A stretch of DNA of 56,220 bases from Roseibacillus sp. (GTDB lineage Bacteria > Verrucomicrobiota > Verrucomicrobiia > Verrucomicrobiales > Akkermansiaceae), in the NCBI GenBank assembly GCA_002715825.1, contig PBAI01000025.1, positions 1 to 56,220 on the forward strand, in the 5' to 3' direction. Positions 39,092 through 49,355 of this stretch are shown here, one piece after another. Position numbers and translations under genes: made by a program. Under the pieces are notes generated by a model that did no database searches, was not told where the DNA came from, and saw only the letters and a list, made by a program, of their open reading frames with translations. Numbering within the stretch: the stretch's first letter is position 1; the number at the start of each line of letters is the position of its first letter.

Positions 39092-40645
39092 CTAGTCCTT
39101 ACGAAACATCTCAAGCATCCGATGAGTCACAGCGAACCCTCCAACGATATTGATTGCCGTAATCAGGATAGCGACCGCAGCCAACCAGACGATTGCAGGC
39201 GCCTCCTTTGAGATCTGCATGAGCGCTCCAATGATGATGATACTACTGATTGCATTCGTGACACTCATCAGCGGCGTATGCAACGCCGGGCTCACATTCC
39301 AAATCACCATGTAGCCGACGAAGCAGGCTAGAACAAATACCGTAAAATGCTCCATGAAAGAAGATGGAGCAAAAGCACCGACTCCAGCGAGGGCGCCCCC
39401 CGCTAGGAGAAGCGGCATCAGGAATCCGAGGATCGAGCGCTTTGCTGCAGGCACTACCGGAGCCGCTTGATGCGGTTCCTCGATCTTTTTTTCCCTCGCG
39501 GGAGCTGCGGAAAGCTTTGGAGCAGGAGGCGGCCAGGTAACCTCTCCTTCCTTGATGACAGTTGCACCCCGGATGACCTCATCCTCCATGTTCACATTGA
39601 CAGTCCCATCCTTTTCCGGACTCAGATCGGTCAACATATGTCGGAGATTGGTCCCATAGAGCTGACTGGACTGAGCAGCCAACCGACTGGGAAGATCAGT
39701 GTAGCCTACCAGACTGACTCCGTGTTTCACCACCACTTTACCTGCCTCTGAGAGCTCGCAGTTGCCACCCTGTTCGGTGGCGAGATCAACGATGACGCTA
39801 CCCTCCCTCATCAACTCAACCATATCAGCGAGGATCAGCTTTGGCGCCGGCTTCCCGGGAATCAGCGCTGTAGTAATAATGATGTCCACCTCTTGAGCCT
39901 GCTCACGGAAGAGAGCCATCTCTGCCTCAATAAAGGCCTCGCTCATGACCTTGGCGTAACCTCCCTCGCCGGACCCATCCTCCTCATCTTCAAAATCAAG
40001 CATGAGGAAATCAGCATCCATGCTCTCTACCTGCTCTTTCACCTCCGGCCGCGTATCAAAGGCTCGGACAATAGCTCCCATGCTGCGGGCGGCTCCAATC
40101 GCTGCAAGGCCTGCAACTCCAGCGCCGATCACCAGCACCTTGGCAGGAGGAACCTTACCCGCGGCGGTAATCTGACCGGTGAAAAATCTCCCGAAATGCT
40201 GCGCTGCCTCAACCACAGCGCGGTAGCCTGCAATGTTAGCCATCGAGCTCAGAGCATCCAGTTTCTGCGCGCGGGAAATCCTCGGCACACTGTCCATCGC
40301 CAACACCGTGGCTCCGGTCGCAGCGAGTGCGTCCATCAGCTTCTCGTTTTGGGCCGGCCAGATAAAACTCACCAGGATTTTTCCCGGGGAAAGGAGTCCG
40401 ACTTCCTCATCTTCAGGCGCTCGCACCTTGAAAATGATGTCTGAGGACGACCAGAGATCCTCCGCTTTCTCGATAATCTGAACCCCTGCGTCCCGATAGG
40501 TTTGGTCAGGAAAACTGGCCGCCTCTCCGGCTCCCTGCTCAATAGCAACTGTAAATCCAAGTTTCTGGAGGTGCTGCGCAACATCCGGGGTGGTGGCGAC
40601 CCGGCATTCTCCCTCATATATCTCGTTCGGAATCCCGATTTGCAT
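39092..40645 (-). CDS. pntA: NAD(P) transhydrogenase subunit alpha (domain I and membrane part fused)
   Basis: '[31 protein letters not shown]', '[40 protein letters not shown]'. ORF track start 40666; MQIGIP at 40645 is the likely start. Confidence 0.96.
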   Translation of the reverse strand: MQIGIPNEIYEGECRVATTPDVAQHLQKLGFTVAIEQGAGEAASFPDQTYRDAGVQIIEKAEDLWSSSDIIFKVRAPEDEEVGLLSPGKILVSFIWPAQNEKLMDALAATGATVLAMDSVPRISRAQKLDALSSMANIAGYRAVVEAAQHFGRFFTGQITAAGKVPPAKVLVIGAGVAGLAAIGAARSMGAIVRAFDTRPEVKEQVESMDADFLMLDFEDEEDGSGEGGYAKVMSEAFIEAEMALFREQAQEVDIIITTALIPGKPAPKLILADMVELMREGSVIVDLATEQGGNCELSEAGKVVVKHGVSLVGYTDLPSRLAAQSSQLYGTNLRHMLTDLSPEKDGTVNVNMEDEVIRGATVIKEGEVTWPPPAPKLSAAPAREKKIEEPHQAAPVVPAAKRSILGFLMPLLLAGGALAGVGAFAPSSFMEHFTVFVLACFVGYMVIWNVSPALHTPLMSVTNAISSIIIIGALMQISKEAPAIVWLAAVAILITAINIVGGFAVTHRMLEMFRKD

Positions 40646-40984
40646 CTGATGACAGGCCTCGGCCAATCAAATGCCGAGGGGGGCGGGACCTTAAAGCGAA
40701 AACGCTGCTTTTCAAGCGCGATCGCGAAGCCATCCCCTTAAAGCAGGCCCAAAAGGTAGCAACGCACACTCAACTGACTGTCATCGGAGGTCGCCCAACC
40801 TGAACCCACCGACTTATACACAAGTTATCAAGATCGCTCACGAATCGAGGCCCGGGGACGGACGCTGCATAGTATTGCCATCGAATATCGCATCTTTGCG
40901 TGGCTCCCGTGGTTGGAGTTTGCATCCTTGCCTCCAAGGCGCGATAACCTCCGTGTTCCAATTGTAGTCCCATAAGAAATTTAC

Positions 40985-42313
40985 ATGAGCACGAAGCAAA
41001 CGAGACGGAGTTTTCTCCAGAAATCAACTGCCGCCGGCGCTGCCGTCGGCTTCCCCACCGTCATCCCCTCCAGCGCCCTCGGCAAAGATGGAAATACCGC
41101 GCCCAGCGAGCGGGTAGTGATGGGCTTTATCGGTATCGGCAACCGGGGCCTTGGCGTAATGCAGGCCCATATCAATCACAAGGACGTTCAAGGTGTCGCG
41201 GTTTCTGACTGTCACAAGAACCACACAGACCGCAACCGCAGGTGTGGATCAGAGGGTGGCAAGGAAGCCGTAGACAAGAAATACGGCAACAAGGACTGCA
41301 AGGCCTACTTTGATTATCGTGAACTGTGCGCCCGCGACGACATCGACGCCGTAATGGTCGCCACTCCAGACCACTGGCATGGACTTATCTGCATGGAGGC
41401 CCTTCGCAACGGCAAGGACGTCTACTGCGAAAAACCCGTCACTCACTTCCATGCGGAAGGTAAAGCCATCCATGAAACCGTCGCGAAGCACAAGCGCATC
41501 TTCCAAGTCGGATCCCAGCAGCGCTCAGACTGGAACTTTCGTCAGGCAGTGGAGATCGTGCGCAACGGACTCATCGGCAAGGTCACCAACGTGGAAGTCG
41601 GACTCCCCGGAGGCAAAACCGGCCCCGATCGTGATCCGACCCTGAAAGATGCTCCTGAAGGATACGACCGCTGGTGCGGACCGAGCCCGGTTCTTCCTTA
41701 CATGGAGGCTCGTCACCACTGGTCATGGCGCTGGCACACCAACTACGGACGCGGCCAGCTCATGGACTGGATCGGTCACCACAACGACATCGCCCACTGG
41801 GGTCTTGGACTTGAGGCTACTGGCGGCGGCGGCGGACCGGTAAGCGTGGAGGCAAAGAACTGGGACTTCTCGAAGACCCCGGACATCTACGATACTGCTT
41901 GGCAATATGATGTCATCTCGAAGTATCCCAACGATATCGAGGTCAAAATGTCCTCCCGTATCGGTGGTGGCTGCAAGTGGATTGGCACCGATGGCTGGGT
42001 CTGGGTTAATCGTGGCCGCCTCGACGCCTCAAACAAGGAATGGATCAAGAAAGGCTTCAGCGCTGGAAAATGGAAGGGCTACAAATCGCCCGGCCATCAG
42101 AGAAACTTCATTGATTGCGTGAAGTCCCGAAAGGAAACGGTAGCACCGGCAGAGAACGCTCACCGCGCGATTACGCCCGGCCACATCGCCTACGTTTCCC
42201 ATGAAATCGGTCGTGCTATCAAATGGGATCCTAAGAAGGAGGCCGTCATTGGTGATGACAAGGCTCACAAGATTCTCTACTCCCTGCCCTACCGGGGGGA
42301 CTGGAAACTCTAG
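40985..42313 (+). CDS. Gfo/Idh/MocA family oxidoreductase, Tat signal
   Basis: 'TRRSFLQKSTAAGAAVGFPTVIPSSALG', 'VVMGFIGIGNRGLGVMQAHIN', 'DAVMVATPDHWHGLICMEALRNGKDVYCEKPVTH'. Confidence 0.96.
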   Translation: MSTKQTRRSFLQKSTAAGAAVGFPTVIPSSALGKDGNTAPSERVVMGFIGIGNRGLGVMQAHINHKDVQGVAVSDCHKNHTDRNRRCGSEGGKEAVDKKYGNKDCKAYFDYRELCARDDIDAVMVATPDHWHGLICMEALRNGKDVYCEKPVTHFHAEGKAIHETVAKHKRIFQVGSQQRSDWNFRQAVEIVRNGLIGKVTNVEVGLPGGKTGPDRDPTLKDAPEGYDRWCGPSPVLPYMEARHHWSWRWHTNYGRGQLMDWIGHHNDIAHWGLGLEATGGGGGPVSVEAKNWDFSKTPDIYDTAWQYDVISKYPNDIEVKMSSRIGGGCKWIGTDGWVWVNRGRLDASNKEWIKKGFSAGKWKGYKSPGHQRNFIDCVKSRKETVAPAENAHRAITPGHIAYVSHEIGRAIKWDPKKEAVIGDDKAHKILYSLPYRGDWKL

Positions 42314-42362
42314 GAATTGATCCCTCCAAGTAGCAGGAATTTCTTCCCTGCTCCAAAGCTCT

Positions 42363-42396
42363 GGGCCCGCCTGCGAAATGCAGGCGGGCCCTTTTT
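42363..42396 (+). terminator. Rho-independent terminator after the Gfo/Idh/MocA gene
   Basis: Perfect 12-bp stem GGGCCCGCCTGC-GAAAT-GCAGGCGGGCCC followed by TTTTT. Confidence 0.93.
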
Positions 42397-42564
42397 AGAG
42401 ACGTCGATCAGGTTAGAATCCAGCATAAGGCATCGCCCTATGCGCAGATTTTTTGTTCCACTGCCATAGGTTCGGGAGACCCTCTGATACCTGCTCCCAT
42501 CCAGTTCTTTTCTGGTTGGCGTGGAGGTCGACAGCAGGAAAACTACACGGTAACCCATTCCCTC

Positions 42565-44058
42565 ATGTTCCTCCGACACGGCGCACTCTACATGCTCATG
42601 GCTCTGGCCGCAATCGAGGCTGACGATAACACTGATCGCCACCGGATTAAACCTCGCTCCGTCGACAATGCTGGAACAAAACCTCCTGTCCCGAAATGGT
42701 CAGAACTGATACGGATTCATGACCCCGGCTCGCGAAATGATCGATGGGCCGCACGAGACCTTGACGATTCTCACTGGGAGATCATGAATCTCCCAACACA
42801 CTGGGAAAGCGCGGGACTTCCCGGGTTTGATGGCGTGGTCTGGTTTCGTCGCACAGTTGAAGTGCCGGCTCTGATGGCGAACGGCGAGGCCACTCTCGAG
42901 CTGGGTGCAATCGACGATATGGATGTAACGTGGATCAACGGCAAAAGGGTTGGGGGCTACGAACAGCCAGGAGACCATTTTACCCCCCGCTCCTATAAAC
43001 TGGGTCGGGATACTCTTAAGCAAGGCAGAAATACGATCACTGTCCGTGTATTCGACCACGGGCATGGAGGAGGCATCGCACAGACCCACGGAAAACTTCA
43101 ACTTAGTGGAAGCGGCACAAATATTCCCCTGACTGGCCCATGGCGTTACAAGGTTGGCGCAAGCTTGCAGCTGCTAGTTGCCCCCGGGAAACCCTTCTCG
43201 GATCCTCGTTCTGACAGTCCGTTCGGGAAAGAGTTTAATATCAGCGCCAACGATGTCGTAGCACTTGCTGGCGGCACGAACATCGTCAAGCAGTTTGAGT
43301 CTGGATTTCTTGAGACTCTCCTCACTATCAGCTCTTCCGAGCGTGCGTATTTCCGCGATATGGCCTGGCAGGCGGACACCGTTTACCTACAGCAGCGTCC
43401 AAGGAATTTTGGTTCACATCTCGATATGCTCCGGCGCATGGGGGCAAGTATCATCATTGCCAATTTCGGACAGGTTGAGGCTCTAGATGGGACTACCCAT
43501 CTTCCTCAGTTCTTGGAGGCCTACGAAGAACTTCTTGATCAGTTCGAACAATGCACTCGCCGTATTGTGCTGGTCTCGCCGCACCAGTTCGAAAAACACA
43601 AGGACCCTCTCCTTCCTGACCTGAGCCTGCGAAATGGGGATATAGCCGCCTACAGCGAGGGTATCCGCCAACTTGCCATGCGAAGAGAATATCTTTACGT
43701 CGACCTTTCCCAAATCGACTCCTCAGGCTGGACGAGCAGCAGTAGCCAGCTTAATGCCGAGGGTCAGTGGCGCTGGGCGCAAAATGTCGCAGCACGATTG
43801 ACCGGAAAGACGACGGGGGTACGGACCAGACACTTCGAGCTTTTGCGTCAGCAAATCAGCCAAAAGAATGTTCTGTGGCGTCAGCACTGGAGACCTACCA
43901 ATTGGTCTTTTCTCTACGGCAACCGGCAGCAGGTAGCCAGCAGCAAGGATCACCGCCCGGGGCAACCTCGCTGGTTCCCGGAAGAAGTCAGGGCCATCAT
44001 CCCTCTCATCGAGAAGGCTGAAGAAAGAATCTGGAAAATGAGAACCCCTTCCCGATGA
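42565..44058 (+). CDS. Sialate O-acetylesterase-like jelly-roll + SGNH-like hydrolase protein
   Basis: 'RWAARDLDDSHWEIMNLPTHWESAGLPGFDGVVWFRRTVEVP', 'DVTWINGKRVGG', 'LTGPWRYKVG'; C-terminal half resembles PVC SGNH proteins adjacent to heme-binding CxxCH proteins. Confidence 0.85.
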   Translation: MFLRHGALYMLMALAAIEADDNTDRHRIKPRSVDNAGTKPPVPKWSELIRIHDPGSRNDRWAARDLDDSHWEIMNLPTHWESAGLPGFDGVVWFRRTVEVPALMANGEATLELGAIDDMDVTWINGKRVGGYEQPGDHFTPRSYKLGRDTLKQGRNTITVRVFDHGHGGGIAQTHGKLQLSGSGTNIPLTGPWRYKVGASLQLLVAPGKPFSDPRSDSPFGKEFNISANDVVALAGGTNIVKQFESGFLETLLTISSSERAYFRDMAWQADTVYLQQRPRNFGSHLDMLRRMGASIIIANFGQVEALDGTTHLPQFLEAYEELLDQFEQCTRRIVLVSPHQFEKHKDPLLPDLSLRNGDIAAYSEGIRQLAMRREYLYVDLSQIDSSGWTSSSSQLNAEGQWRWAQNVAARLTGKTTGVRTRHFELLRQQISQKNVLWRQHWRPTNWSFLYGNRQQVASSKDHRPGQPRWFPEEVRAIIPLIEKAEERIWKMRTPSR

Positions 44059-47054
44059 AAAAATTTCTCCTTATTTTTCTTCTGGGAATACACCACGGGA
44101 CGCTCCTCGCCCAACCCAAGAACTATTCCGTTGGACCCGCTCCTCAGGATAACTCGAGCGAGGCGGAACTGGAATCCTTCAGAATTGCCGAAGGGTATAA
44201 TGTTTCCCTTTTCGCTTCGGAACAGGACGGAATCGCCAACCCCATCGTGATGCGCTGGGGACCAAGGGGCAGACTCTGGGTTCTCTGCTCTCTTGTTTAC
44301 CCACAGGCCATTCCATCTGAGACGCCCAACGACAAACTTTTCATCCTGGAGGATATTGACCACGACGGGAAAGCAGACACGACTCGGATATTTGCAGACA
44401 AGCTCAACATGCCTACTGGATTCGCCTTAGGGAATGGAGGAGTCTATATTGGTGAGGGTGAGGACCTCGTCTTTCTTACAGATACCGATGGAAATGACCG
44501 GGCTGATCATCGGGAAGTGATTCTCAGCGGTTTTGGCACCGGCGATACCCATCAGAACATCAATTCCTTTACCTGGAGCCCGGGTGGAGAGCTGCTTTTC
44601 TGCCAGGGTCTTCACAACTTCTCACGGGTCGAGACGCCCTGGGGGATTGTTCGCATGAATGAGCATGGAGTATGGCGCCTCCGTCCTCGCAGAATGCAGC
44701 TGCACGCCTTTCGGGGATGCAGCGGACAGAACCCATGGGGACTATCCCACGGGCATTGGGGTCAACCGTTCGCCAAGAGTAATGGAAATGCGGTGAGCGA
44801 ACTATTGCCCGTCATGGTACACACAGAGAACCGCCACCCCCCGCTCGACATTGGAGGCACGCGTATCAAGAGCATGATTTGCGAGATCATTGACTCTCCA
44901 GCCCTCCCCGACGATCTCCAGGGCAATATTGTCATTGCAGGCTACTTCGCGCACCTGATCGACCGCCTGAAAATCACCTCCGATGGAGCAGGCCACCGGG
45001 GAGAGCTACTTGATCCACTCTGGACTACAGAACATCAAAGTTTTCGGCCTGTAGATATCCAGACAGGCCCGGACGGGGCCCTCTATATCGCAGACTGGTA
45101 CAACCCGATTATCGGTCACTATCAGGCCTCTCTGCGTCATCCTGACCGAGATAAGACCCACGGAAGAATCTGGCGTCTGACCGCAGAGGAGAAGCGGCCT
45201 GTTCGTGCTCCCGATTACCACATGATGCCCACAAGGGAACTTCTTGAATCCCTCTCCAATGCGACTCTTAAAGAGCGGGAAAGATTACGTATTATCCTTT
45301 CGGACCGGTATGCTGATCTGGAAAAACAACCTGAAATACGCCGGGCGATAGCAAAATGGGTATCCTCATTCGATCCTCAGGATCCTCGTCTGGATCATCA
45401 GATCTTTGAAGCCCTCTGCCTTCACGAATGGTTTGAAATAGTAAACCCCGAGCTACTGGAGCGCTTACTCAGATCAGGCGAGCCAATGGCACGGTCCTAC
45501 GCGACCCGCATAGTTGGCCGCTGGCATGATCGTCTACCGGCACCACTGATACATCTGAGAAAATCAGTGACTGATCCTCACCCACGCGTGCGACTTGAAG
45601 CTGTAGTGGCTGCCAGTCAACTCCGGTCCACCGAGGCAATGGAAACAGCGGTCCTCGCTCTCAATGCTCCAACCGACCGCTTCATTAAAGCGGCCCTCCG
45701 TCAATGCACCCATGCCCTGCAACAGTGGTGGTTCAAATCCTTGAGAGAAGGGCAACTGGCTATTGATGACATTGGACATCTCGCATTTCTTCTCGACCAA
45801 ACCTCGGGTCAGGACGCTGCCGGCGTTGCTCGAAAAATTCTCCAAGACTCAACCCTGAAACCAACCAGCGCTGCATTGCCGGTCCTGGCGATGATTCTCG
45901 CCACTCAGGGATCTGTCGAAGACCTCGACTGGCTGATCGCCAAAGCCCATTCCGATTTGAGAAACTCCACTCCTCTTCTGTCTGCGATGCAGGAGTCTGC
46001 CTCCATCAGGGAACTGAAACCTCGGAACCCAACCCTGAACTCGCTCCTTGCCTCCGCTGTTACAATCGGAACCGCTAAACAGAAAATCCACGCCCTTCAA
46101 CTGATCGGATACTGGCAGCTCCTCGACCTCCGGGAACTGGTAGTCAACACCACCTTCAATCCCCAAGTTGCTCCCGAAATTCGTATCGCGGCCCTCAGAT
46201 CCACCAGCCATTTCCCAGAGATAGCAGAGCACCGTCTCGATGATCTCGCTGCCTTGAGTGCCGCACCCGGTGACGAGGGGATACGCCATGCCGCGCTTGA
46301 CACACTGACCGCAATGAATCCCGGCAGGGCAGCACAAATCGCGGCCAAAGCCCTTATCGCTGCGGGGCCGGACGAACCTCTTGAGCCCTACCTCATTCCT
46401 TTTCTCACTCGCGCTGACGGAGCCCTCGCCTTGGCCTCTAGCCTCCAGAAAAGCGAATTGAGTCTGAGACTCCGCGATCGAATCCGCGGAGCGCTGGGGG
46501 CCGCCGGACTTCATTCCACACATCTTGAGAAAGCTCTCAACCTTCCTTATGTAGAATCTCCTTCCGCCGTTGGCCTGCCAGTCTACAGCCAGCAATGGAT
46601 TGACTCCCTTGCCGCGGAAGTCCGGAAAGACGGCGATTCCAGCAGGGGATCAAAAGTCTACCACAGAGATTCTCTGGCCTGCACCAAGTGCCATGTCATC
46701 TCAGGGGAGGGAATGGAATTCGGCCCCGAACTGACTGCTGTAGGCGCAGGTTTACCACTGGAGATCATCATCGAATCCGTAGTCTGGCCCCAACGCCAGA
46801 TCAAGGAGGGCTACCTTTCCACCTCCATCACGACCCGGAACGGTCTGATGGTAAGCGGCCATCTCAAGCATGAGGACAGCCAGCGCATTATCATTGAGGA
46901 CGCAGTTACCCGCCAGAGGAGGACGCTGACACCTTCTCAAGTCGAGCACCGTCAGGACGCCGGCACGATCATGCCACCCGGTTTGACGGCACAGCTGAGT
47001 CGTGAGGAACTCAGGGATCTCGTGCGGTTTCTCTCGGAAAGAAAGGGGAAGTAG
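44055..47054 (+). CDS. PVC-type heme-binding CxxCH protein (membrane-bound dehydrogenase / HEAT / cytochrome c)
   Basis: 'FRIAEGYNVSLFASEQDGIANPIVMRWGPRGRLWVLCSLVYPQ', 'GDTHQNINSFTWSPGGELLFCQGLH', HEAT-like middle, C-terminal 'CTKCHVISGEGMEFGPELTAVG'. Confidence 0.95.
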   Translation: MKKFLLIFLLGIHHGTLLAQPKNYSVGPAPQDNSSEAELESFRIAEGYNVSLFASEQDGIANPIVMRWGPRGRLWVLCSLVYPQAIPSETPNDKLFILEDIDHDGKADTTRIFADKLNMPTGFALGNGGVYIGEGEDLVFLTDTDGNDRADHREVILSGFGTGDTHQNINSFTWSPGGELLFCQGLHNFSRVETPWGIVRMNEHGVWRLRPRRMQLHAFRGCSGQNPWGLSHGHWGQPFAKSNGNAVSELLPVMVHTENRHPPLDIGGTRIKSMICEIIDSPALPDDLQGNIVIAGYFAHLIDRLKITSDGAGHRGELLDPLWTTEHQSFRPVDIQTGPDGALYIADWYNPIIGHYQASLRHPDRDKTHGRIWRLTAEEKRPVRAPDYHMMPTRELLESLSNATLKERERLRIILSDRYADLEKQPEIRRAIAKWVSSFDPQDPRLDHQIFEALCLHEWFEIVNPELLERLLRSGEPMARSYATRIVGRWHDRLPAPLIHLRKSVTDPHPRVRLEAVVAASQLRSTEAMETAVLALNAPTDRFIKAALRQCTHALQQWWFKSLREGQLAIDDIGHLAFLLDQTSGQDAAGVARKILQDSTLKPTSAALPVLAMILATQGSVEDLDWLIAKAHSDLRNSTPLLSAMQESASIRELKPRNPTLNSLLASAVTIGTAKQKIHALQLIGYWQLLDLRELVVNTTFNPQVAPEIRIAALRSTSHFPEIAEHRLDDLAALSAAPGDEGIRHAALDTLTAMNPGRAAQIAAKALIAAGPDEPLEPYLIPFLTRADGALALASSLQKSELSLRLRDRIRGALGAAGLHSTHLEKALNLPYVESPSAVGLPVYSQQWIDSLAAEVRKDGDSSRGSKVYHRDSLACTKCHVISGEGMEFGPELTAVGAGLPLEIIIESVVWPQRQIKEGYLSTSITTRNGLMVSGHLKHEDSQRIIIEDAVTRQRRTLTPSQVEHRQDAGTIMPPGLTAQLSREELRDLVRFLSERKGK

Positions 47055-47161
47055 ACCTCAGGACTTCAACCAGTCCTCCCGAGTGATCGCTCCGCCACTT
47101 ACCAGGCCGATTGACTCACCTTCTCCGGCCTGCTGAACTCGGGCACACTTTCAACTATCAT

Positions 47162-47932
47162 ATGACCCGCGCTATTTTTTTTCTAGGACTTCTCGGGCTG
47201 GCTTTTGACCTTGGATACGCCCGGCCTATCGAGGTCATTGTCTACTCGAAGACTTCGTGGTATCGCCATCCGGAAATTGCACGAATCAACGGATATCTCG
47301 CCACCCTCGGCGCAAAACATGATATCAATGTCAGCATTACCGAAAGCGCAAACGAGCTCAGCGCGCGAAATCTGAAGAACTACGATCTGATTTTGTTCAA
47401 TAATGCCACTAATCTGGGGGAAAGCCTCACGGTCGAGGAGCGAAAGCCCGTAATTCAATGGTTCAACAAGGGTGGTGGCATCATGGCCATGCATGCTGGC
47501 ATTGTTCAGAACGGGACATGGCCTGAACTCATAGAAATTGCGGGCTGCGATTTTCATGGTGACTCCGAGTTCATGGAGGCACGATTCCTCGTTGATCCTC
47601 AGGCGGAAGAAGATCCTGTTGTAGCAGGAAAACATAAGGAATTCAGGTACACCGCTGACTGGCTGAACTTCGACAAATCCGTAACCGGCCTTCCAGGTGT
47701 GGAAGTTCTCCTCCGCCTTGATGAAAAAAGTTACGTCCCGCTTCGAGACCATCCATCCTACGCCGAGATGAAACCAATGGGAGATGACCATCCAATCTGC
47801 TGGAGGCGCAAAATGGGTGAGGGCCGATATCTCTACACGGGACTCGGACACGACATCAAGTCCATCGATACCCCCTTTGGCCGCGCTCATCTCCTGGCGG
47901 CGATCAAATGGACAGCTGGTCGCGTAAAGTGA
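47162..47932 (+). CDS. ThuA domain-containing protein, exported
   Basis: 'VIVYSKTSWYRHPEIARINGYLATLG', 'NKGGGIMAMHAGIVQNGTWPELIEIAGCDFHGD', 'GRYLYTGLGHDIKSIDTPFGRAHLLAAIKWTAG'. ORF track start 47111; M at 47162 precedes the signal peptide. Confidence 0.93.
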   Translation: MTRAIFFLGLLGLAFDLGYARPIEVIVYSKTSWYRHPEIARINGYLATLGAKHDINVSITESANELSARNLKNYDLILFNNATNLGESLTVEERKPVIQWFNKGGGIMAMHAGIVQNGTWPELIEIAGCDFHGDSEFMEARFLVDPQAEEDPVVAGKHKEFRYTADWLNFDKSVTGLPGVEVLLRLDEKSYVPLRDHPSYAEMKPMGDDHPICWRRKMGEGRYLYTGLGHDIKSIDTPFGRAHLLAAIKWTAGRVK

Positions 47933-47978
47933 CCGGAATATCCCCTGAGCAAGAATTTTCCTATTTCCCTTTCCTTTA

Positions 47979-49346
47979 ATGAATGCCATCCGCCTCGCTA
48001 TTTATTGCCTCCTGATCGGACAATCCTCGCTGCCCGGTGCACCACCTCCCAACATTGTCGTTTTTCTCGTGGATGACATGGGATGGGGTGATTTGGGGTG
48101 CTACGGCAACGAAATCATCCAATCGCCACACCTTGACAAGTTTGCCACTGAGGGGATCCGTTTTACCCAGTGCTATTCGGCTTGCGGAGTCTGCTCACCA
48201 TCCCGTTCATCAATTCTCACCGGACGCACTCCATATCGCAACGGTGTCTGGCGCTGGATCCCGGGAGGCCATTCCTGCCACCTTCGAGAAAGTGAAATTA
48301 CATTCCCGGAACTGCTGAGGAAAAAAGGCTACGACACCTGCCATGTTGGAAAATGGCACCTCAACGGACACTTCAACAGCACGAAACAGCCCCAGCCAAA
48401 CGATCATGGCTACAACCATTGGATGGCAACTCAGAATAACGCAGCGCCCAGCCATAAAAACCCCAGAAATTTTGTTCTCAACGGAAAACCAATGGGGCAG
48501 CTTGAAGGATACGCCGCGCCGCTCGTGGCACAGGAGGGCGTGCGTTGGCTGAACGAGGTGCGCAACCGGAACAAGCCATTCCTTCTGTCGGTTTGGACCC
48601 ACGAACCTCACCTTCCTATCGAATCTGCAGAGGAGTTCATGGAACCTTATCTCCATATCAAGGATGAGGGCATCCGACAGCATCATGGCAATATCACGCA
48701 ACTGGATCACGCCTTTGGAATAGTGATGGAAGCCTTGGACAAACTCAAAGTGCGGGACAACACCATCGTCTTCTTTACCTCAGACAACGGCCCGGAGGGA
48801 AAAGGCAACAAGGGCCGCACCCGGGGTTCGACTGGCGGACTGCGTGGGCGAAAGAGGGATAGCCACGAGGGCGGCATCAGGGTCGCTGGAATGGTTCGCT
48901 GGCCCGAAAAGATAATGCCGGGATCGGTAAGTGATATCCCGGTCATTGGCTCGGATATATTCTCTACTGTTCTCGACGTCACAGGAATTCCCCTGCCAGA
49001 TGATCGCACCATTGACGGAGTCAGTATGCTACCAGCTTTCGATGACAACCCGGTCAAGCGCCCTGTTCCTCTTTTCTGGCGAAACCACATTGCTCCCGCA
49101 AGCAGCCACGCAGCCCTGCGAATTGGAGAATGGAAACTGATATCCAATATCAACTTCGATAAGTTTCAGCTTTATCAGATCCAGACCGACTGGAAAGAGG
49201 AACACGACCTCGCCTCGAAAAAACCGGCAAAGCTCAAGGAGATGAAGGAGGCCTTCTTCGAGGTCCTGAAAGGAATCGAGAGTGAGGGACCTCTCGACTG
49301 GGTGGACCGATATGGCCAACGCAAAATCCCTGCAGAACCAAACTGA
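47979..49346 (+). CDS. Sulfatase
   Basis: 'PNIVVFLVDDMGWGDLGCYGNE', 'CGVCSPSRSSILTGRTPYRNG' (CSPSR), 'VGKWHLNG'. Confidence 0.95.
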   Translation: MNAIRLAIYCLLIGQSSLPGAPPPNIVVFLVDDMGWGDLGCYGNEIIQSPHLDKFATEGIRFTQCYSACGVCSPSRSSILTGRTPYRNGVWRWIPGGHSCHLRESEITFPELLRKKGYDTCHVGKWHLNGHFNSTKQPQPNDHGYNHWMATQNNAAPSHKNPRNFVLNGKPMGQLEGYAAPLVAQEGVRWLNEVRNRNKPFLLSVWTHEPHLPIESAEEFMEPYLHIKDEGIRQHHGNITQLDHAFGIVMEALDKLKVRDNTIVFFTSDNGPEGKGNKGRTRGSTGGLRGRKRDSHEGGIRVAGMVRWPEKIMPGSVSDIPVIGSDIFSTVLDVTGIPLPDDRTIDGVSMLPAFDDNPVKRPVPLFWRNHIAPASSHAALRIGEWKLISNINFDKFQLYQIQTDWKEEHDLASKKPAKLKEMKEAFFEVLKGIESEGPLDWVDRYGQRKIPAEPN

Positions 49347-49355
49347 TCAACAACC

